Below are positions 22,864-32,779 of a stretch of DNA of 64,000 nucleotides, piece by piece. Positions within the stretch are counted from its first letter, which is position 1. Each line of letters starts with the position of its first letter. The stretch is from Procambarus clarkii (lineage: Eukaryota > Arthropoda > Malacostraca > Decapoda > Cambaridae), in NCBI RefSeq assembly GCF_040958095.1, contig NC_091198.1, forward strand, positions 34,438,689 to 34,502,688. The letters run 5' to 3'. Position numbers and translations under genes: made by a program. The notes under the pieces were generated by a model. The model did no database searches and was not told the DNA's origin. It saw nothing but the letters and a program-made list of their open reading frames with translations.

Positions 22864-24867
22864 TTATTCAGGCAACCGGGACAGAGCGTCGGCTATCACG
22901 TTGAGTCTGCCCGGTAGGTGGGTAATGGAAAGGTTGAAGTCCTGTAGGTACAACGCCCACCTGAGGATGCGTTTATTCTTACCCTTCATCTGAGTCAGGA
23001 AGACTAGTGGGTTATGGTCCGTGTACACTTCCACTATATTACCTGTGAGGTAAACTTCGAACTTTTTACATGTTAACACTAGCGCCGACGCCTCTTTTTC
23101 TACCACTGAATAATTGCGTTGCGCCTTGTCGAATTTCACAGAGTAATAATATACTGGGTGTTCCACCTGATCATCCCCAGTTTGCAACAACACTGCACCA
23201 GCACCCGAGTCAGACGCGTCAACATGAATTTTAAACGGTCGGTCGAACCTTGGACTAGCAAGCACTGGGGCGGAAGCTAAGATCAATTTCAAATTTTTAA
23301 ATGCCTCTGCACAGTCTGATGACCACTTAAATTTAACGGCTTTCCGCAACAAGTCTGTGAGAGGAGTGGCAACACTGGAAAAGTTCTGACAAAAACGTCG
23401 ATAGTACGCACACATACCGATAAATCTTTGAACGTCCTTTTTAGACTTTAGTACTGGATACTCCAGAATGGTACTGATTTTATCTTGCCGAGGTAACACT
23501 TTTCCTTGGCCCACTTCATAACCGAGGTACGTCACTGTGCCTTGGCCAAAATGACACTTTTTAGCATTTAAGGTAAGATTTGCCCTTTTCAAGATTGCAA
23601 ACAACTGGCGTAACCTAGCTATGTGGTCAGCCCAATTACTGTCAAAGAGCACGATATCATCTAAATACGCCCGACAATTTGGCACCTTAGCGAGCAGAGA
23701 GTTCATGAGTCTCTGGAACGTGGCAGGAGCATTACGCAAGCCGAATGGTAACACTTGATACTCAAAAACACCCTCGGGTGTCACAAACGCAGTTAGTTGT
23801 TTAGCACGTTCAGTGAGTGGGATTTGATAATACCCCCTCGAGAGGTCGAATTTCGAAACGTACTTGGCATTTCCCAATTCGTCGATGTAGTCCTCAAGGA
23901 GGGGCAGCGGATAGGCATCCACAATGGTCACCTTGTTGAGCTGCCGATAGTCGGTGCATAATCGCCAGGAGCCGTCTGGTTTGGGGACCAAAAGGCAGGG
24001 CGAGCACCAAGAGCCTTGGCTCGGCCGGATGAGGCCGTGCTGGAGCAAGAAGTTGACCTCCTTCCGTACGATGGCCTTCTTTTCTGGACTCATCCGATAG
24101 GGTTGAAGGCGAATGGGAGTGTAGTCCGTCAACTCGACATCATGGCAAATGGCATCAGTCTGGGTCGGGACCTCCCCGAACAGACTGGAGAATTCATCAA
24201 CCAACGACTGCACCTCTTCACGTTGGGCCATCTGCAAATGGGACAGTCCCTCCTCCACAGCATTCACAGAACTAGAATTATTGAAAATGAGATTAGTTGG
24301 GTCCCCAGAACAATCATCTCCTCTCTCACTGGAAATAGAAACATTGGTTAGTGCAATGGGTCTGGGGCCCTGGAACTTCTTCAGTCGATTTACATGTATG
24401 AGCATTACCTGGTTACGTTTGTCAGAGTGTCTCACTTTGTACGTGAGGTCCCCAGTCTTTTCTGTCACAATGTAGGGGCCTTCGTACTTGTGGGACATAG
24501 TGTTCCCTAGTCGAGGCTTTAATACCAGGACAGGGTCGCCAGGCTGAAATACCCGTAACTTAGATTTAGCATCGTTACGTTCTTTCATCTTTTCTTGGGC
24601 CTTGCCAAGATACTTTAATGCAGCCGCCTTGCAGTCCTTGAGTCTCTGGTGGTGTTGCGCAAAGAAAGCCGAACCTTCGGTTAACGTTACGTTCCCTAAC
24701 AGATTCTCCTGTAACATTTGCAAGGGTCCACGAACTTTATGGCCAAAGACTAACTCAAACGGAGAACAACCCAGTGAACTTTGTAATCCCTCTCTAGCCG
24801 CAAACAAAACATATGGTAAATTCTCATCCCAGAAGGTGTGGGAACTCTCGCACGATGTCTTCAACAT
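22864..24867 (-). CDS. Gypsy pol, second part: integrase C-terminus, RT, RNase H
   Basis: A 667-residue frame. Residues 1-170 finish the integrase: the end of the catalytic core with LPYVLFAAREGLQ and SPFELVFG, then a chromatin-side GPY module (EGPYIV, about 130). Residues 240-480 are reverse transcriptase: LVPKPDGSWRLCTDYRQLN (about 293), FDLSRGYYQIPL (about 340), LPFGLRNAPATFQ (about 373) and the catalytic YLDDI (401). RNase H follows, with the first Asp in HVDASDSGAGAVL (550), ending in HLPGRLNVIADALSRLPE. Finding RT downstream of integrase is the Copia-like order. The frame is separated from the upstream integrase by a single-base shift in a G run near 24,903. Confidence 0.92.
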   Translation of the reverse strand: MLKTSCESSHTFWDENLPYVLFAAREGLQSSLGCSPFELVFGHKVRGPLQMLQENLLGNVTLTEGSAFFAQHHQRLKDCKAAALKYLGKAQEKMKERNDAKSKLRVFQPGDPVLVLKPRLGNTMSHKYEGPYIVTEKTGDLTYKVRHSDKRNQVMLIHVNRLKKFQGPRPIALTNVSISSERGDDCSGDPTNLIFNNSSSVNAVEEGLSHLQMAQREEVQSLVDEFSSLFGEVPTQTDAICHDVELTDYTPIRLQPYRMSPEKKAIVRKEVNFLLQHGLIRPSQGSWCSPCLLVPKPDGSWRLCTDYRQLNKVTIVDAYPLPLLEDYIDELGNAKYVSKFDLSRGYYQIPLTERAKQLTAFVTPEGVFEYQVLPFGLRNAPATFQRLMNSLLAKVPNCRAYLDDIVLFDSNWADHIARLRQLFAILKRANLTLNAKKCHFGQGTVTYLGYEVGQGKVLPRQDKISTILEYPVLKSKKDVQRFIGMCAYYRRFCQNFSSVATPLTDLLRKAVKFKWSSDCAEAFKNLKLILASAPVLASPRFDRPFKIHVDASDSGAGAVLLQTGDDQVEHPVYYYSVKFDKAQRNYSVVEKEASALVLTCKKFEVYLTGNIVEVYTDHNPLVFLTQMKGKNKRILRWALYLQDFNLSITHLPGRLNVIADALSRLPE

Positions 24868-24892
24868 CTGCTTCAGAGTTAGATGGAAATGT

Positions 24893-26389
24893 TCAATTAC
24901 CCCCCTGACTCTGTGGATGGTATGGGCTGGAAACCTTATGAGTTATTCCATGTTCCTTACAAAATTGCTCAAAAACATCAGACTTAAAATTAGTACCATT
25001 GTCAGTTTGCACGACCCAAGGCAGTCCAAAAGTGGAAAAAAATTGCAACATACGAGCAACAACAGTTTTTGCTCGGATCTTCCTTACAGCAAAAGCCTCT
25101 GGGTAACGAGTAGTGATACACATCATTGTGATTAGGTAAATATTACCAGACTTAGTTCTAGGTAATGGTCCAACACAGTCCATTACCACATGAGAAAATG
25201 GTTCCTCTGGCACGACAATAGGCCTTAGAGGAGTTTTAGGTGGAGTCTGGTTTGGTTTCCCAACCAGTTGACAAACAATACACGCATTACAAAATTTTGC
25301 CACATCGCTTTTCAGCTTGGGCCAGAAAAAATACTTTAAAATTTTGTGATACGTAATATTTATACCTTGATGTCCCCCCATAGGATCATCATGAGCAGCT
25401 GCCAAAACACTTTCTCTATAGCAGGTCGGCAACATAACCTGGTGGACTACCTCCCACTCATTTGAAAAGGGAGCACTCTGTGGTCTCCATTTTCTCATCA
25501 AAATCCGATCATTGTAGTAGTACCCAGTTGCTGCGTCTACAATTTCCTCCATAGAGACAGCTGTCTCATGACAATCTGCAAGAGTGGGGTCAGCTTTCTG
25601 TAACTCACTCAAGGAGGCATCTAGGCCTTGGTCAGATGCCATTGGCCGAGGCTCAACAGTGTTCTCCTCCACCTCCCCACTACTCTCGGTAGATGGCGGT
25701 GGCAGGCTCTCCACAATGTCCTCGGCCACGTCATCGAGTCGGGCCATGAATGTGTCCGCGAGGTCCACTTGGTTTTCACCACTCGGAAAGCTCCTCGTGA
25801 CCTCGGGATTTACCACCTTGGCAAGCACAGGGCTGCCCTTACATTTAAGTCCCATAGACCTGGTCACCGCGCACGCAGGGTACACAACATTATCCTCTGC
25901 GGCGGGTGGATCCAGGCAAACCTTAGGGGTAGGCAACATAATAGGCAGTCTGGAGTCCCCTACCTTATCCCCTGCTAAATCATTACCAACTATTACATCA
26001 ACATTAGGGAAAGGTAGGTATGAAGTGACTCCGACTGTACAAACACCCTTGTGAAAATCAGATTCCAGGGTAACCTTATGGAGGGGTACTGCTCGAGTAT
26101 CACTAGTGACACCCTCGACCAGTACCACCTCTCCAGTGTCGAGAGTGTTGGCACCTTGCAACGCACTCTCTAAAATTAAAGTCTGGATGGCACCGGTGTC
26201 TCGGAAGATCACCACGTCCTTCCAGGAAGAACCCTCAGACAAAAGTAGTTTCCCTTTCGATAAGAATTGGGTAAGCAAGTCCAACCACTGTGGGTTGGAG
26301 GTCTTATACTCCCTAACCCTTCTGAAGGCCTCAAGCCCTGTGTCACAACTAGAGCATTGGGTCTTTTTTCCGGGTACAGTTGCCAACAA
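24893..26389 (-). CDS. Gypsy pol, first part: protease and integrase
   Basis: About 498 residues in a frame offset from gag; the listed start is simply the first usable codon. An aspartic protease shows DTGA (64-67) and VIVGNDLAG (131-139). A long linker follows. The integrase zinc-binding module spans residues 332-372 (H at AAAHDDPMGGHQG, then FCNACIVCQ). The catalytic core has Asp in VVMDCVGPL (403) and VVQTDNGTNF (462). The expected third acidic residue lies just past the frame break near 24,903, where the run of G on the coding strand has one base more or less than needed. As it stands the frame ends shortly after HPQSQG. Confidence 0.9.
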   Translation of the reverse strand: MLATVPGKKTQCSSCDTGLEAFRRVREYKTSNPQWLDLLTQFLSKGKLLLSEGSSWKDVVIFRDTGAIQTLILESALQGANTLDTGEVVLVEGVTSDTRAVPLHKVTLESDFHKGVCTVGVTSYLPFPNVDVIVGNDLAGDKVGDSRLPIMLPTPKVCLDPPAAEDNVVYPACAVTRSMGLKCKGSPVLAKVVNPEVTRSFPSGENQVDLADTFMARLDDVAEDIVESLPPPSTESSGEVEENTVEPRPMASDQGLDASLSELQKADPTLADCHETAVSMEEIVDAATGYYYNDRILMRKWRPQSAPFSNEWEVVHQVMLPTCYRESVLAAAHDDPMGGHQGINITYHKILKYFFWPKLKSDVAKFCNACIVCQLVGKPNQTPPKTPLRPIVVPEEPFSHVVMDCVGPLPRTKSGNIYLITMMCITTRYPEAFAVRKIRAKTVVARMLQFFSTFGLPWVVQTDNGTNFKSDVFEQFCKEHGITHKVSSPYHPQSQGGN

Positions 26390-26433
26390 TGGCTAATAGT
26401 GTGGTTTGGACGATTACAGTGACCACAAAAACG
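26340..26433 (-). pseudogene. Gypsy gag zinc knuckle, cut off by a stop codon
   Basis: Directly after the gag stop TGA at 26,434-26,436, the same minus-strand frame continues with a CCHC knuckle (CGHCNRPNHTISHC, CX2CX4HX4C). So the nucleic-acid-binding end of Gag exists in the DNA but is separated by one nonsense codon. Either the copy has lost its knuckle by mutation or the family uses readthrough here; the former is simpler. Confidence 0.8.
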
Positions 26434-27489
26434 TCAGGGAGAAGAGACATTACTAACAGAATTACCCTTCGGTTCACCCTTAGGTGCCGTGGGGCTAGAC
26501 ACTTTAACAGGGTTAGTTATGTCTGAAACAGAAGGTGCATTAGGTAAAGGGTTAGAATGAGCTGGTCTGGACTGGCTGTGGGTATAAGTTTTGTTACTCT
26601 GTGGGGTACAATTATTTTTATTGGGCCTTTTGCCCGCCAATTGGTAGTTTTCTGCCAACTTGGCCAAATCCCCTATTTTAGAATTTACCTCTACCCTTCC
26701 TCTAATATACTGTGAAACATTCTCTGGCATAATATCTATAAAATGCTCCATTAAAATTAAGTTCCTGAGAGCCTCGTATGTTTCGGCTTTCGCCGAGCGA
26801 ATCCATCTATCAAACAATCGAATTTGATCATTCACAAATTCAGTGAGCGGTTGGTTGTGAGTAGGCCTAAGGTTGCGATAAACTTGGCGGTGAGCTTCAG
26901 GAGTAATTTCATATGCCCGCAAAATACATTCCCTGACTTTATCATATTCAAAACACTCGTCGTCAGGCATGTTTATAAAAATATCTTGTGCTTTACCCCT
27001 AAGTCTTCCCTGTAGGATTTTCACCCACTCTTCCTTTGGCCAGTTCATGGACATGGCCAATCTCTGAAAATGGTTGAAAAACCTTTCAGGGTCTGACTCG
27101 GAAAATTCAGGCACATTATGCTTTTTCTCATAATGCCTGGGGTTTGAATCCCCGGCAGGTGGAGGTCCAGTGGCATTCGCTCTAATTCTAGCCTCCTCGG
27201 TTTTGAGTCTTTGCTCCTCTAATTTTATTTTTGCTAACTCTAGAGCTAAATCTCTATCCCTATGAGTTGCACTTTCTGCTTGGCTAGGCTGGCATAAAGG
27301 TGTATCACTTGCCAATAGTTCTTCATCAATACAATGTTGTAATATTTCATTCACCAAAGTCCACTTTTTATCCGCGTCATTTAATTCTAGGCCAAATTCC
27401 TTGCCTAACAATACTAAATTAGACTTTTTAAGTTTCTTTATCTCTACCACTGAAGGCTCGCTTGCCAGTCTCTGCATTTCAGAAGACAT
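26434..27489 (-). CDS. Gypsy gag, capsid region
   Basis: 351 residues from the ATG at 27,487-27,489. I prefer this start to one 29 codons upstream, because the extra stretch is a Phe-rich run from AT-rich leader. It has a charged N-terminal half with a coiled-coil-like ELAKIKLEEQRLKTEEARI. A retrotransposon-capsid block follows: FSESDPERFFNHFQRLA, W-P-K-E-E-W-V-K-I-L-Q-G-R-L-R-G-K-A, then YEALRNLILMEHFIDIMPENV. It ends in a Pro/Asn/Ser tail at a TGA placed before the zinc knuckle. It would form the particle that carries the RNA. Confidence 0.85.
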   Translation of the reverse strand: MSSEMQRLASEPSVVEIKKLKKSNLVLLGKEFGLELNDADKKWTLVNEILQHCIDEELLASDTPLCQPSQAESATHRDRDLALELAKIKLEEQRLKTEEARIRANATGPPPAGDSNPRHYEKKHNVPEFSESDPERFFNHFQRLAMSMNWPKEEWVKILQGRLRGKAQDIFINMPDDECFEYDKVRECILRAYEITPEAHRQVYRNLRPTHNQPLTEFVNDQIRLFDRWIRSAKAETYEALRNLILMEHFIDIMPENVSQYIRGRVEVNSKIGDLAKLAENYQLAGKRPNKNNCTPQSNKTYTHSQSRPAHSNPLPNAPSVSDITNPVKVSSPTAPKGEPKGNSVSNVSSP

Positions 27490-27746
27490 CACTAATAATT
27501 TTAGATCCCAGCCAAAGAAAAAATTAAAAAAATAAAAATTGGAAAAAAAAACAAAAATTTGCACGGCCCCTAACACAAGGCCACACTAACCTTAATCGTG
27601 AAGGGATCCAGCTGGGTGTCCAGTCAGTGCAAGAATGTCCTTTGCTAGAAGAGCTGGACCCTAGGCTAGCACAGAACCGTTCTGCGGAAACAAAAAATTT
27701 TAGTTTTGGCACTCAAGAATCTAATTTTTTACACTTATAATGTTCC

Positions 27747-27764
27747 TCCCGGACTGGCCAACCA
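27747..27764 (-). other. Primer binding site candidate
   Basis: Two bases inside the 5' LTR, the minus strand reads TGGTTGGCCAGTCCGGGA, starting with the TGG expected to pair with the CCA end of a tRNA. I could not assign the tRNA. Confidence 0.6.
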
Positions 27765-27766
27765 CT

Positions 27767-28987
27767 TGTTATAAATAATGGTGTGTGGTGCTTCTATGGG
27801 GGAACTGGTACTATTAAGGGGTAAGGGTAGTTAGAAGACAAGAGTATCAAATATGGGAGAGCTAAAAGGCCCGGCCCCCAAAATAAACTATCCACAGTAG
27901 TAATAACTTGCTACTAGACCATATATGTTAGTCTAACGGTTGATCAATGCGCTCCCACACAGGAAGGGATACTCTGTAATTCATGTACTTATTTATTAAC
28001 CCCTTAACAACCCCCCATATACACTCACACCAATAACAATAATAACTAAGACATAAAAGTATTTGTGTGTACGTCTGATACCATACTACTTGTGAAGGAG
28101 GAAATGTATATGTTTACCTCTCAGAATGTTTGGTAATATGTTTATTGTTTGTGATGTGTGTCTATGTATATATTAACACGTTGTACTGAATGGGGTGAGA
28201 ATAGCTTGAGCTACCTCATCCCTTTGTGTGTATTTTACCTCAATAAACTTATTTCAATTTCAATTTCAATTTCAATAATAACTTTACCACACTATCTTAC
28301 GTTAAAAGCCTTGGTCCACATAGGCAGGATACAAGGTTTACACTAACAACAAGCTAGGGTAAAGTACTACTGGATAAGCACTGAAGCTGGATGCAGCTTA
28401 GGGTAGTGAGACCCCATGTGGTACCCTAATACAAAACACAACACTTAGGGTTACCCAAAACACTGGCAACTACTACCCCCAGGTCTCACCAATTGTTACT
28501 ACCAGAGAAGGTACACTTAGAAATCATACAATACTTAACTTAATGGTACAGGAACTTAAGGTAAGGGAAATAAGTAAGAGGAGAAGGGAGAAGAGTAGGG
28601 GTGCAGCCACAGAGTAGGTCTCGTCCGCACGAACGCCAGCCAGAGAAGGAACCTCCTAGCGACCAGCTAGGCCTCCCATGTCGTGGTGCCGGAAGGAGCC
28701 TAATTGATCGTGCAGCTAAGCACATTAAAGATCTTCCCCTATGCAACGTATTGTTACTTTACAAATGATTAGAAAGTATTAGTAAGCAAAGTTGGTGCCT
28801 ATGTTATTATTTAATAATCAACCCCCAGCTCAGTCTTTAAATGCTCTTTGAGAAACAATAATAGTCTTACGTCTGGCAGGGAAGATACAAACAATTGCCG
28901 CTCGAGATGCACTCAACTGTACTACCAGAAAGTTTAAAAGCTCAATTTTGACCTCTGGTTTCCACTGGAGAACCCAGGGTCGTAACA
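27767..28987 (-). repeat. Gypsy LTR (5' LTR of the element), with later insertion
   Basis: Equivalent to 21,578-22,566 but longer by an I-like-1 tail at 28,047-28,274. It ends GGGTCGTAACA, then GACCC. Confidence 0.93.
28047..28274 (+). repeat. I-like-1 3' tail inserted in one LTR
   Basis: Matches 20,262-20,482 and 49,468-49,680 ('gtgtgtacgtctgatacc', 'gcttgagctacctcatccc'), ending in (TTTCAA)n. 'aataataac' lies on both sides. It is absent from the other LTR, so it arrived after the Gypsy insertion. Confidence 0.85.
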
Positions 28988-29078
28988 GACCCATCGGTGA
29001 AGATGAGAACGGAGTGGGAGTGAGAAGAAAAGTGCTCAAGGAAGAGGCGTTTCAGAACTGTAGGAGGGGTAGAAGCTT
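28988..29078 (-). pseudogene. RNase H LINE, upstream piece split by the Gypsy element
   Basis: The minus strand reads VLKRLFLEHFSSHSHSVL, then IFTDGS, ending at the GACCC duplication. This supplies the first catalytic Asp of the RNase H domain whose remainder is at 20,742-21,577. Upstream it is cut by the 3A tail at 29,079. Confidence 0.75.
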
Positions 29079-29565
29079 TATAAATAATAAATAAATAAAT
29101 AAATAAATAAATGTTTATTTAGGTAAGGTACATACAAGAGATTTTACAAAGATTGATGGAATTATAGATAGAGCTAGTACATACAATGCCTAAAGCCACT
29201 ATTACGCAAAGCGTTTCGGGCATGAAAAACATTAATGACCAAATCTTAATACTAATTGAGTATAAAGAATAAAATGTGTTGAGAACAAAATAAAAATAGA
29301 GATAAAAAAGGGGGGAACATGGCTGAAAAAGCAGCACAAATACAATTAGGTCGACAAACACCGTTGTTTAAAAAAAAACAGACATGGATTGACAATAGAG
29401 GGGTAAGGTAGGTTACAGGGAATTTATTAGGTAGTGCTTCGTTTTTATCTTAAACTGGTTGAGAGAGGTACAGTCTTTAACATGGTTGGGAAGGTCATTC
29501 CACATTCTGGGTCCCTTGATTTGTAGAGCATTTCTAGTTTGATTAAGTCGTACTCTTGGAATATT
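29079..29565 (-). mobile_element. 3A LINE 3' end, 5'-truncated (minus)
   Basis: Begins with (TAAA)n, then the 3A 3' UTR ('aagccactattacgcaaagc', 'gtttcgggcatg') and the last coding stretch ('cttaaactggttgagagagg'). It differs from the 12,430 and 47,300 copies by more substitutions. Confidence 0.8.
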
Positions 29566-30190
29566 GTTACGAATCTTACTAGGATTCTGCCATTACTCTT
29601 GATTCTCATATTACTTTATTGTCTTGTTCTCTAATTAATATTGCATCCAGTTGTATGATATAAGATTTTGTATGTTATATATATAACATAGCATGCTGTG
29701 TAGTGTGTGTGAGGCTTTTGGTGTTAGATTTCTCATGTAGTTTCTCCGTGTGGGCGATTGACCATATTTGGATATGGCCAGTGTGGGAACATTGTTGTCA
29801 ACCGAGTGTTTATAGTTTTACCTTGATTTATTCCCATATTTGGTTGCCGTATTATTGTATGGAATGTTGTACCAGTGTTTACTACTCTTTAGTTTGACAA
29901 TGTGTTGAATATTAGTGCTGCATTTTGTTATTAGAATTTCCACAATGTTTATGTGCACGTTTAGTTGATTTTTTGGTAGACGTTTAGTCGACTATTATTT
30001 TATTCAAAATATGGGAGATTGGTATCAACATCAGTTGTATCCAGACCACGGTTGTGTGCGGTCGCTAGGTTGGCGCTCTTGGCGTCCGCTGGTTGGTGGG
30101 AGGTGGAGGATTGCCCCACACTCTTCGTTTTTGCACGTGGTGATACAGGATATTGTGCATTTGTTCTCGATTATTGACAACGTCGAAGAA

Positions 30191-31666
30191 ATGGCTGAGG
30201 CGTTATGCCTAAGTGGTAGTGAGGAGGACAGACAAGATGATAATCGACCGTTTGAATTAGTAGTGAACAAAAAGAAACGGAGAAATAATAACAGACAGCG
30301 AGACAGTGAGAGTGACGATGAGATTGCAAAGAGACCAAAGAATGAGACCTTACTCAGCAAGACTCAAGACAAGCAAGACAAGACAAGAAGGAAGAGGCTG
30401 TTGTTCCCTACAACATGCCAATTGAATTTCCACCAAAAGCTAAAGTGGACGGTACGTCTAGCTAAACAATGTTTGGAATACGAACCACTTTTCAAGGAGG
30501 GTCTTCACTGGCCCTACATAATAGTTGGGACTGAACAGGCCGTGGAACGCCTCACGACGGTTGGTTTTGAGAATGTAGTGATGGTTCCTCCAGAAGAAGG
30601 TATGTTGCACACAAAGATCATAGTTTTCAAGTTTCCAACTTACTTGGATCCTGAGTGTCTTCTTCTTAACAATGATAATGTTGTCTGGGCGAAGAGGAAT
30701 AGTGTTCGTGGTGACAAACGAAGCCAGGTTGATGCCTTGGTAAAGGGTGAGGCGCCGGAGAAAATTTTTGTGCAAGGACTAGGCTATAGGAACGTTGCAA
30801 AATACGTTGAGGAGCCCATACTGTGCATGAAGTGTTCACGTTGGGGACATATGGCATGGAAATGCCAGTTTGACCCCAGGTGTCGGTATTGTGGGAAAAA
30901 TCACGACTCGCGAGAGTGTAGAGTCAAGATTGAAAGAAGTGAAAAAATCATCCCATTTTGTTGCAACTGTCGAGGCAGCCACAATGCTGGTTCCTCTCTA
31001 TGCCCCATGAAGCCTCATCTGAAAGAGACTAGAACGGGTCCTACAAGCAGGATAGATGTATCCTCGCAGCAAGGAAAAATTGTGCAAGAGGAACATGGAG
31101 GAAACAGTTGGAAGCCAACGGCAGCCCCTATGATCAATGTGTGGGAAAAAGGGACGGAGAAAGTAAAGGCGAGCTTAGGGAAAGTACATCATGCAGTGGA
31201 AAAACTGAAACCTTGTGACGACAAGGTTCAGGACAATATGGTCACCTCTGAGGTTGGTAATCAAATTTTGGAGTATCTAAAAAAACTAGATAAGAGGATT
31301 GAGGCATTGGAAAAATTGGCTATGGAAGGTGGACGGGGTGCAGATGGTGGTGAAACAGGATGTGTAATTGAAAGTAAAACGAGACGTGAAATGGAAAGTG
31401 AAACGTGCGTAGAAGAAAGTAATGATGTGCATGAGGTAACGATGATAGAGGATAGTCAGGAGAATACACTTTCTAGTAGTGTTAGCGGTGTTCAACCTCC
31501 TGTTGTGACAAATGGTGAAAGAACGGTTAAAGTAAAACGGGTTACAGAAATAACAAAGAAAATAGATATGAAAAATATTACCTGCGATGTTAGTAGTAGT
31601 TGTGAAGGTGAGGAGAAAGAAAAAATGTTACGGTGTTGGAAGGAAGATTCTAAGGTACTCTTGTAA
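30191..31666 (+). CDS. I-like-1 ORF1: nucleic-acid-binding Gag-like protein
   Basis: 491 residues from the ATG at 30,191 (MAEALCLSGSEEDRQ). The frame is open 60 codons further upstream, but that part looks like leader. It has an acidic then basic N-terminus (KKKRRNNNRQRDSESDDE), a central globular region, then three zinc knuckles at residues about 212-275: CMKCSRWGHMAWKC, CRYCGKNHDSREC and a looser CCNCRGSHNAGSSLC. The C-terminal half is Lys/Glu-rich with a short coiled-coil-like LEYLKKLDKRIEALEKL. This is the usual ORF1 of I/Jockey-type elements and would bind the RNA. The frame is intact. Confidence 0.88.
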   Translation: MAEALCLSGSEEDRQDDNRPFELVVNKKKRRNNNRQRDSESDDEIAKRPKNETLLSKTQDKQDKTRRKRLLFPTTCQLNFHQKLKWTVRLAKQCLEYEPLFKEGLHWPYIIVGTEQAVERLTTVGFENVVMVPPEEGMLHTKIIVFKFPTYLDPECLLLNNDNVVWAKRNSVRGDKRSQVDALVKGEAPEKIFVQGLGYRNVAKYVEEPILCMKCSRWGHMAWKCQFDPRCRYCGKNHDSRECRVKIERSEKIIPFCCNCRGSHNAGSSLCPMKPHLKETRTGPTSRIDVSSQQGKIVQEEHGGNSWKPTAAPMINVWEKGTEKVKASLGKVHHAVEKLKPCDDKVQDNMVTSEVGNQILEYLKKLDKRIEALEKLAMEGGRGADGGETGCVIESKTRREMESETCVEESNDVHEVTMIEDSQENTLSSSVSGVQPPVVTNGERTVKVKRVTEITKKIDMKNITCDVSSSCEGEEKEKMLRCWKEDSKVLL

Positions 31667-31713
31667 CTCATGGAATGTGACGGACAGGGCAAAGGTAGTT
31701 TTATTATTAATCA

Positions 31714-32759
31714 TGGATGAAAGTAAATTGAGAATATTATCTTGGAACATTAATGGATTAAAAACTAGAGCGGTGGATGTACACTATTATACTCTTAGAG
31801 AGGATATTGACATAGTAGCACTCCAGGAAACTGAGGATAGGGATGGTAGCATACTGAGGCTAAATGGCTATAGAGGCTTTCACTTATATGCTGATGGAGG
31901 AACTAGGGGGTCTCATGTTATGTCAAAAGTACCATACCTGCCGAGATAACTGGAATCCCTCAGAGATATAGAGGTATTGAAAGTATTAGCTTGCGGATAC
32001 AATTAAAGGACCGAGAGTTAAATTTCATTAATCTATACATCTCTGATAGCTCCCTTGATTTACGATACTTGCCAGATTCCTTCTTTTCTGAAGATACACT
32101 TGTGGTAGGGGATTTTAATGCCAGACATCCAGCTTTAGGATCAAGGGGTAAAGCAAATAGGAATGGTTGCAGATGGTACCAGTTTTTGCAGGAACATGAA
32201 GATGTTCAACTGCTGGGCGAGCCCTCTCCTACTCATTTGAGGGGAGGGAGATTAGATTATGCTTGTTTAATAAATGCTGAGGGCATAGAGGGGAATTGTC
32301 TTACTGTGGATGAAATGCTAAGTGATCATTTTGCATTACAAATACAGCTTAAACTAGATAAAAAGCATGCCTGCCTTCAGAGGAAAAGGTTAAAGTTTAA
32401 TGAGGGAGAATTAAGGGGTCTTGTTGGCCATATTAAGTCTTGGTATGATACTTATAAGCCGGTTTCGGCAGAAGCATTTTATGAAGATTTAATTAAGGAG
32501 GTAGATGTATTTAATGCAACATTGAACCGGAAACCATCTAGTATAAAAAGGCATCCACCCAGAAAAGAAAATTATACACATGACAAGATGCTTAAGGGGT
32601 GGACATTAACAATGAGGAGAGCTCACAGAGATTGGAATAGGAATGGTAGGACTGAGGAAGGGAAGAATGCTTTACTGGCAGTTGCTAGGCTGTGTGGGGA
32701 GAAGAGAAAGGAAATTAGGGGCAAGTATTGGCAGGAATTTGCAGAGAAAGTTGGGAGAA
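31714..32759 (+). pseudogene. I-like-1 ORF2 N-terminus: AP endonuclease, one frameshift
   Basis: Starts MDESKLRILSWNINGLK (31,714). Endonuclease motifs are WNINGL, VALQET, LVVGDFNARHP (about 32,100), GGRLDYACLIN and LSDHFALQI. A frameshift lies between about 31,930 and 31,990; the first piece stops at 31,949 and the second is open from 31,991. It would nick target DNA. It is cut at 32,759 by the CR1-oct cluster; the RT and RNase H parts are at 42,431 onward. Confidence 0.85.
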
Positions 32760-32779
32760 CATAAGAACATAAGAACATG

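Larger units (their letters stand above)
21578..28987 (-). mobile_element. Ty3/Gypsy LTR retrotransposon with integrase before RT
   Basis: Two LTRs in direct orientation with TGTTA...TAACA ends, a polypurine tract and a tRNA primer-site candidate define a complete element. It is flanked by GACCC on both sides (21,573-21,577 and 28,988-28,992). Minus-strand order is LTR, gag, protease, integrase, RT, RNase H, LTR. That order is typical of Ty1/Copia but here has Gypsy-type domains, as described for the Gmr1-type Gypsy lineage. No env-like frame is seen. The LTRs differ by about eight substitutions by eye, so the insertion is fairly recent, yet gag and pol each carry a break. Confidence 0.93.
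29566..32759 (+). mobile_element. I-like-1 element, 5' portion (leader, ORF1, ORF2 start)
   Basis: The upstream part of an I-type non-LTR element that continues at 42,431-45,405. The exact 5' end is unclear; the leader occupies roughly 29,566-30,190, and nothing else is seen in it. The element is interrupted at 'ttgggagaac' (32,751-32,760) by the CR1-oct cluster, within the linker between endonuclease and RT. Confidence 0.82.

Noticed and set aside
25584-26054. Long plus-strand frames opposite the Gypsy protease-integrase region
   Set aside because: They are shadows of the minus-strand pol gene, which carries recognisable catalytic motifs.
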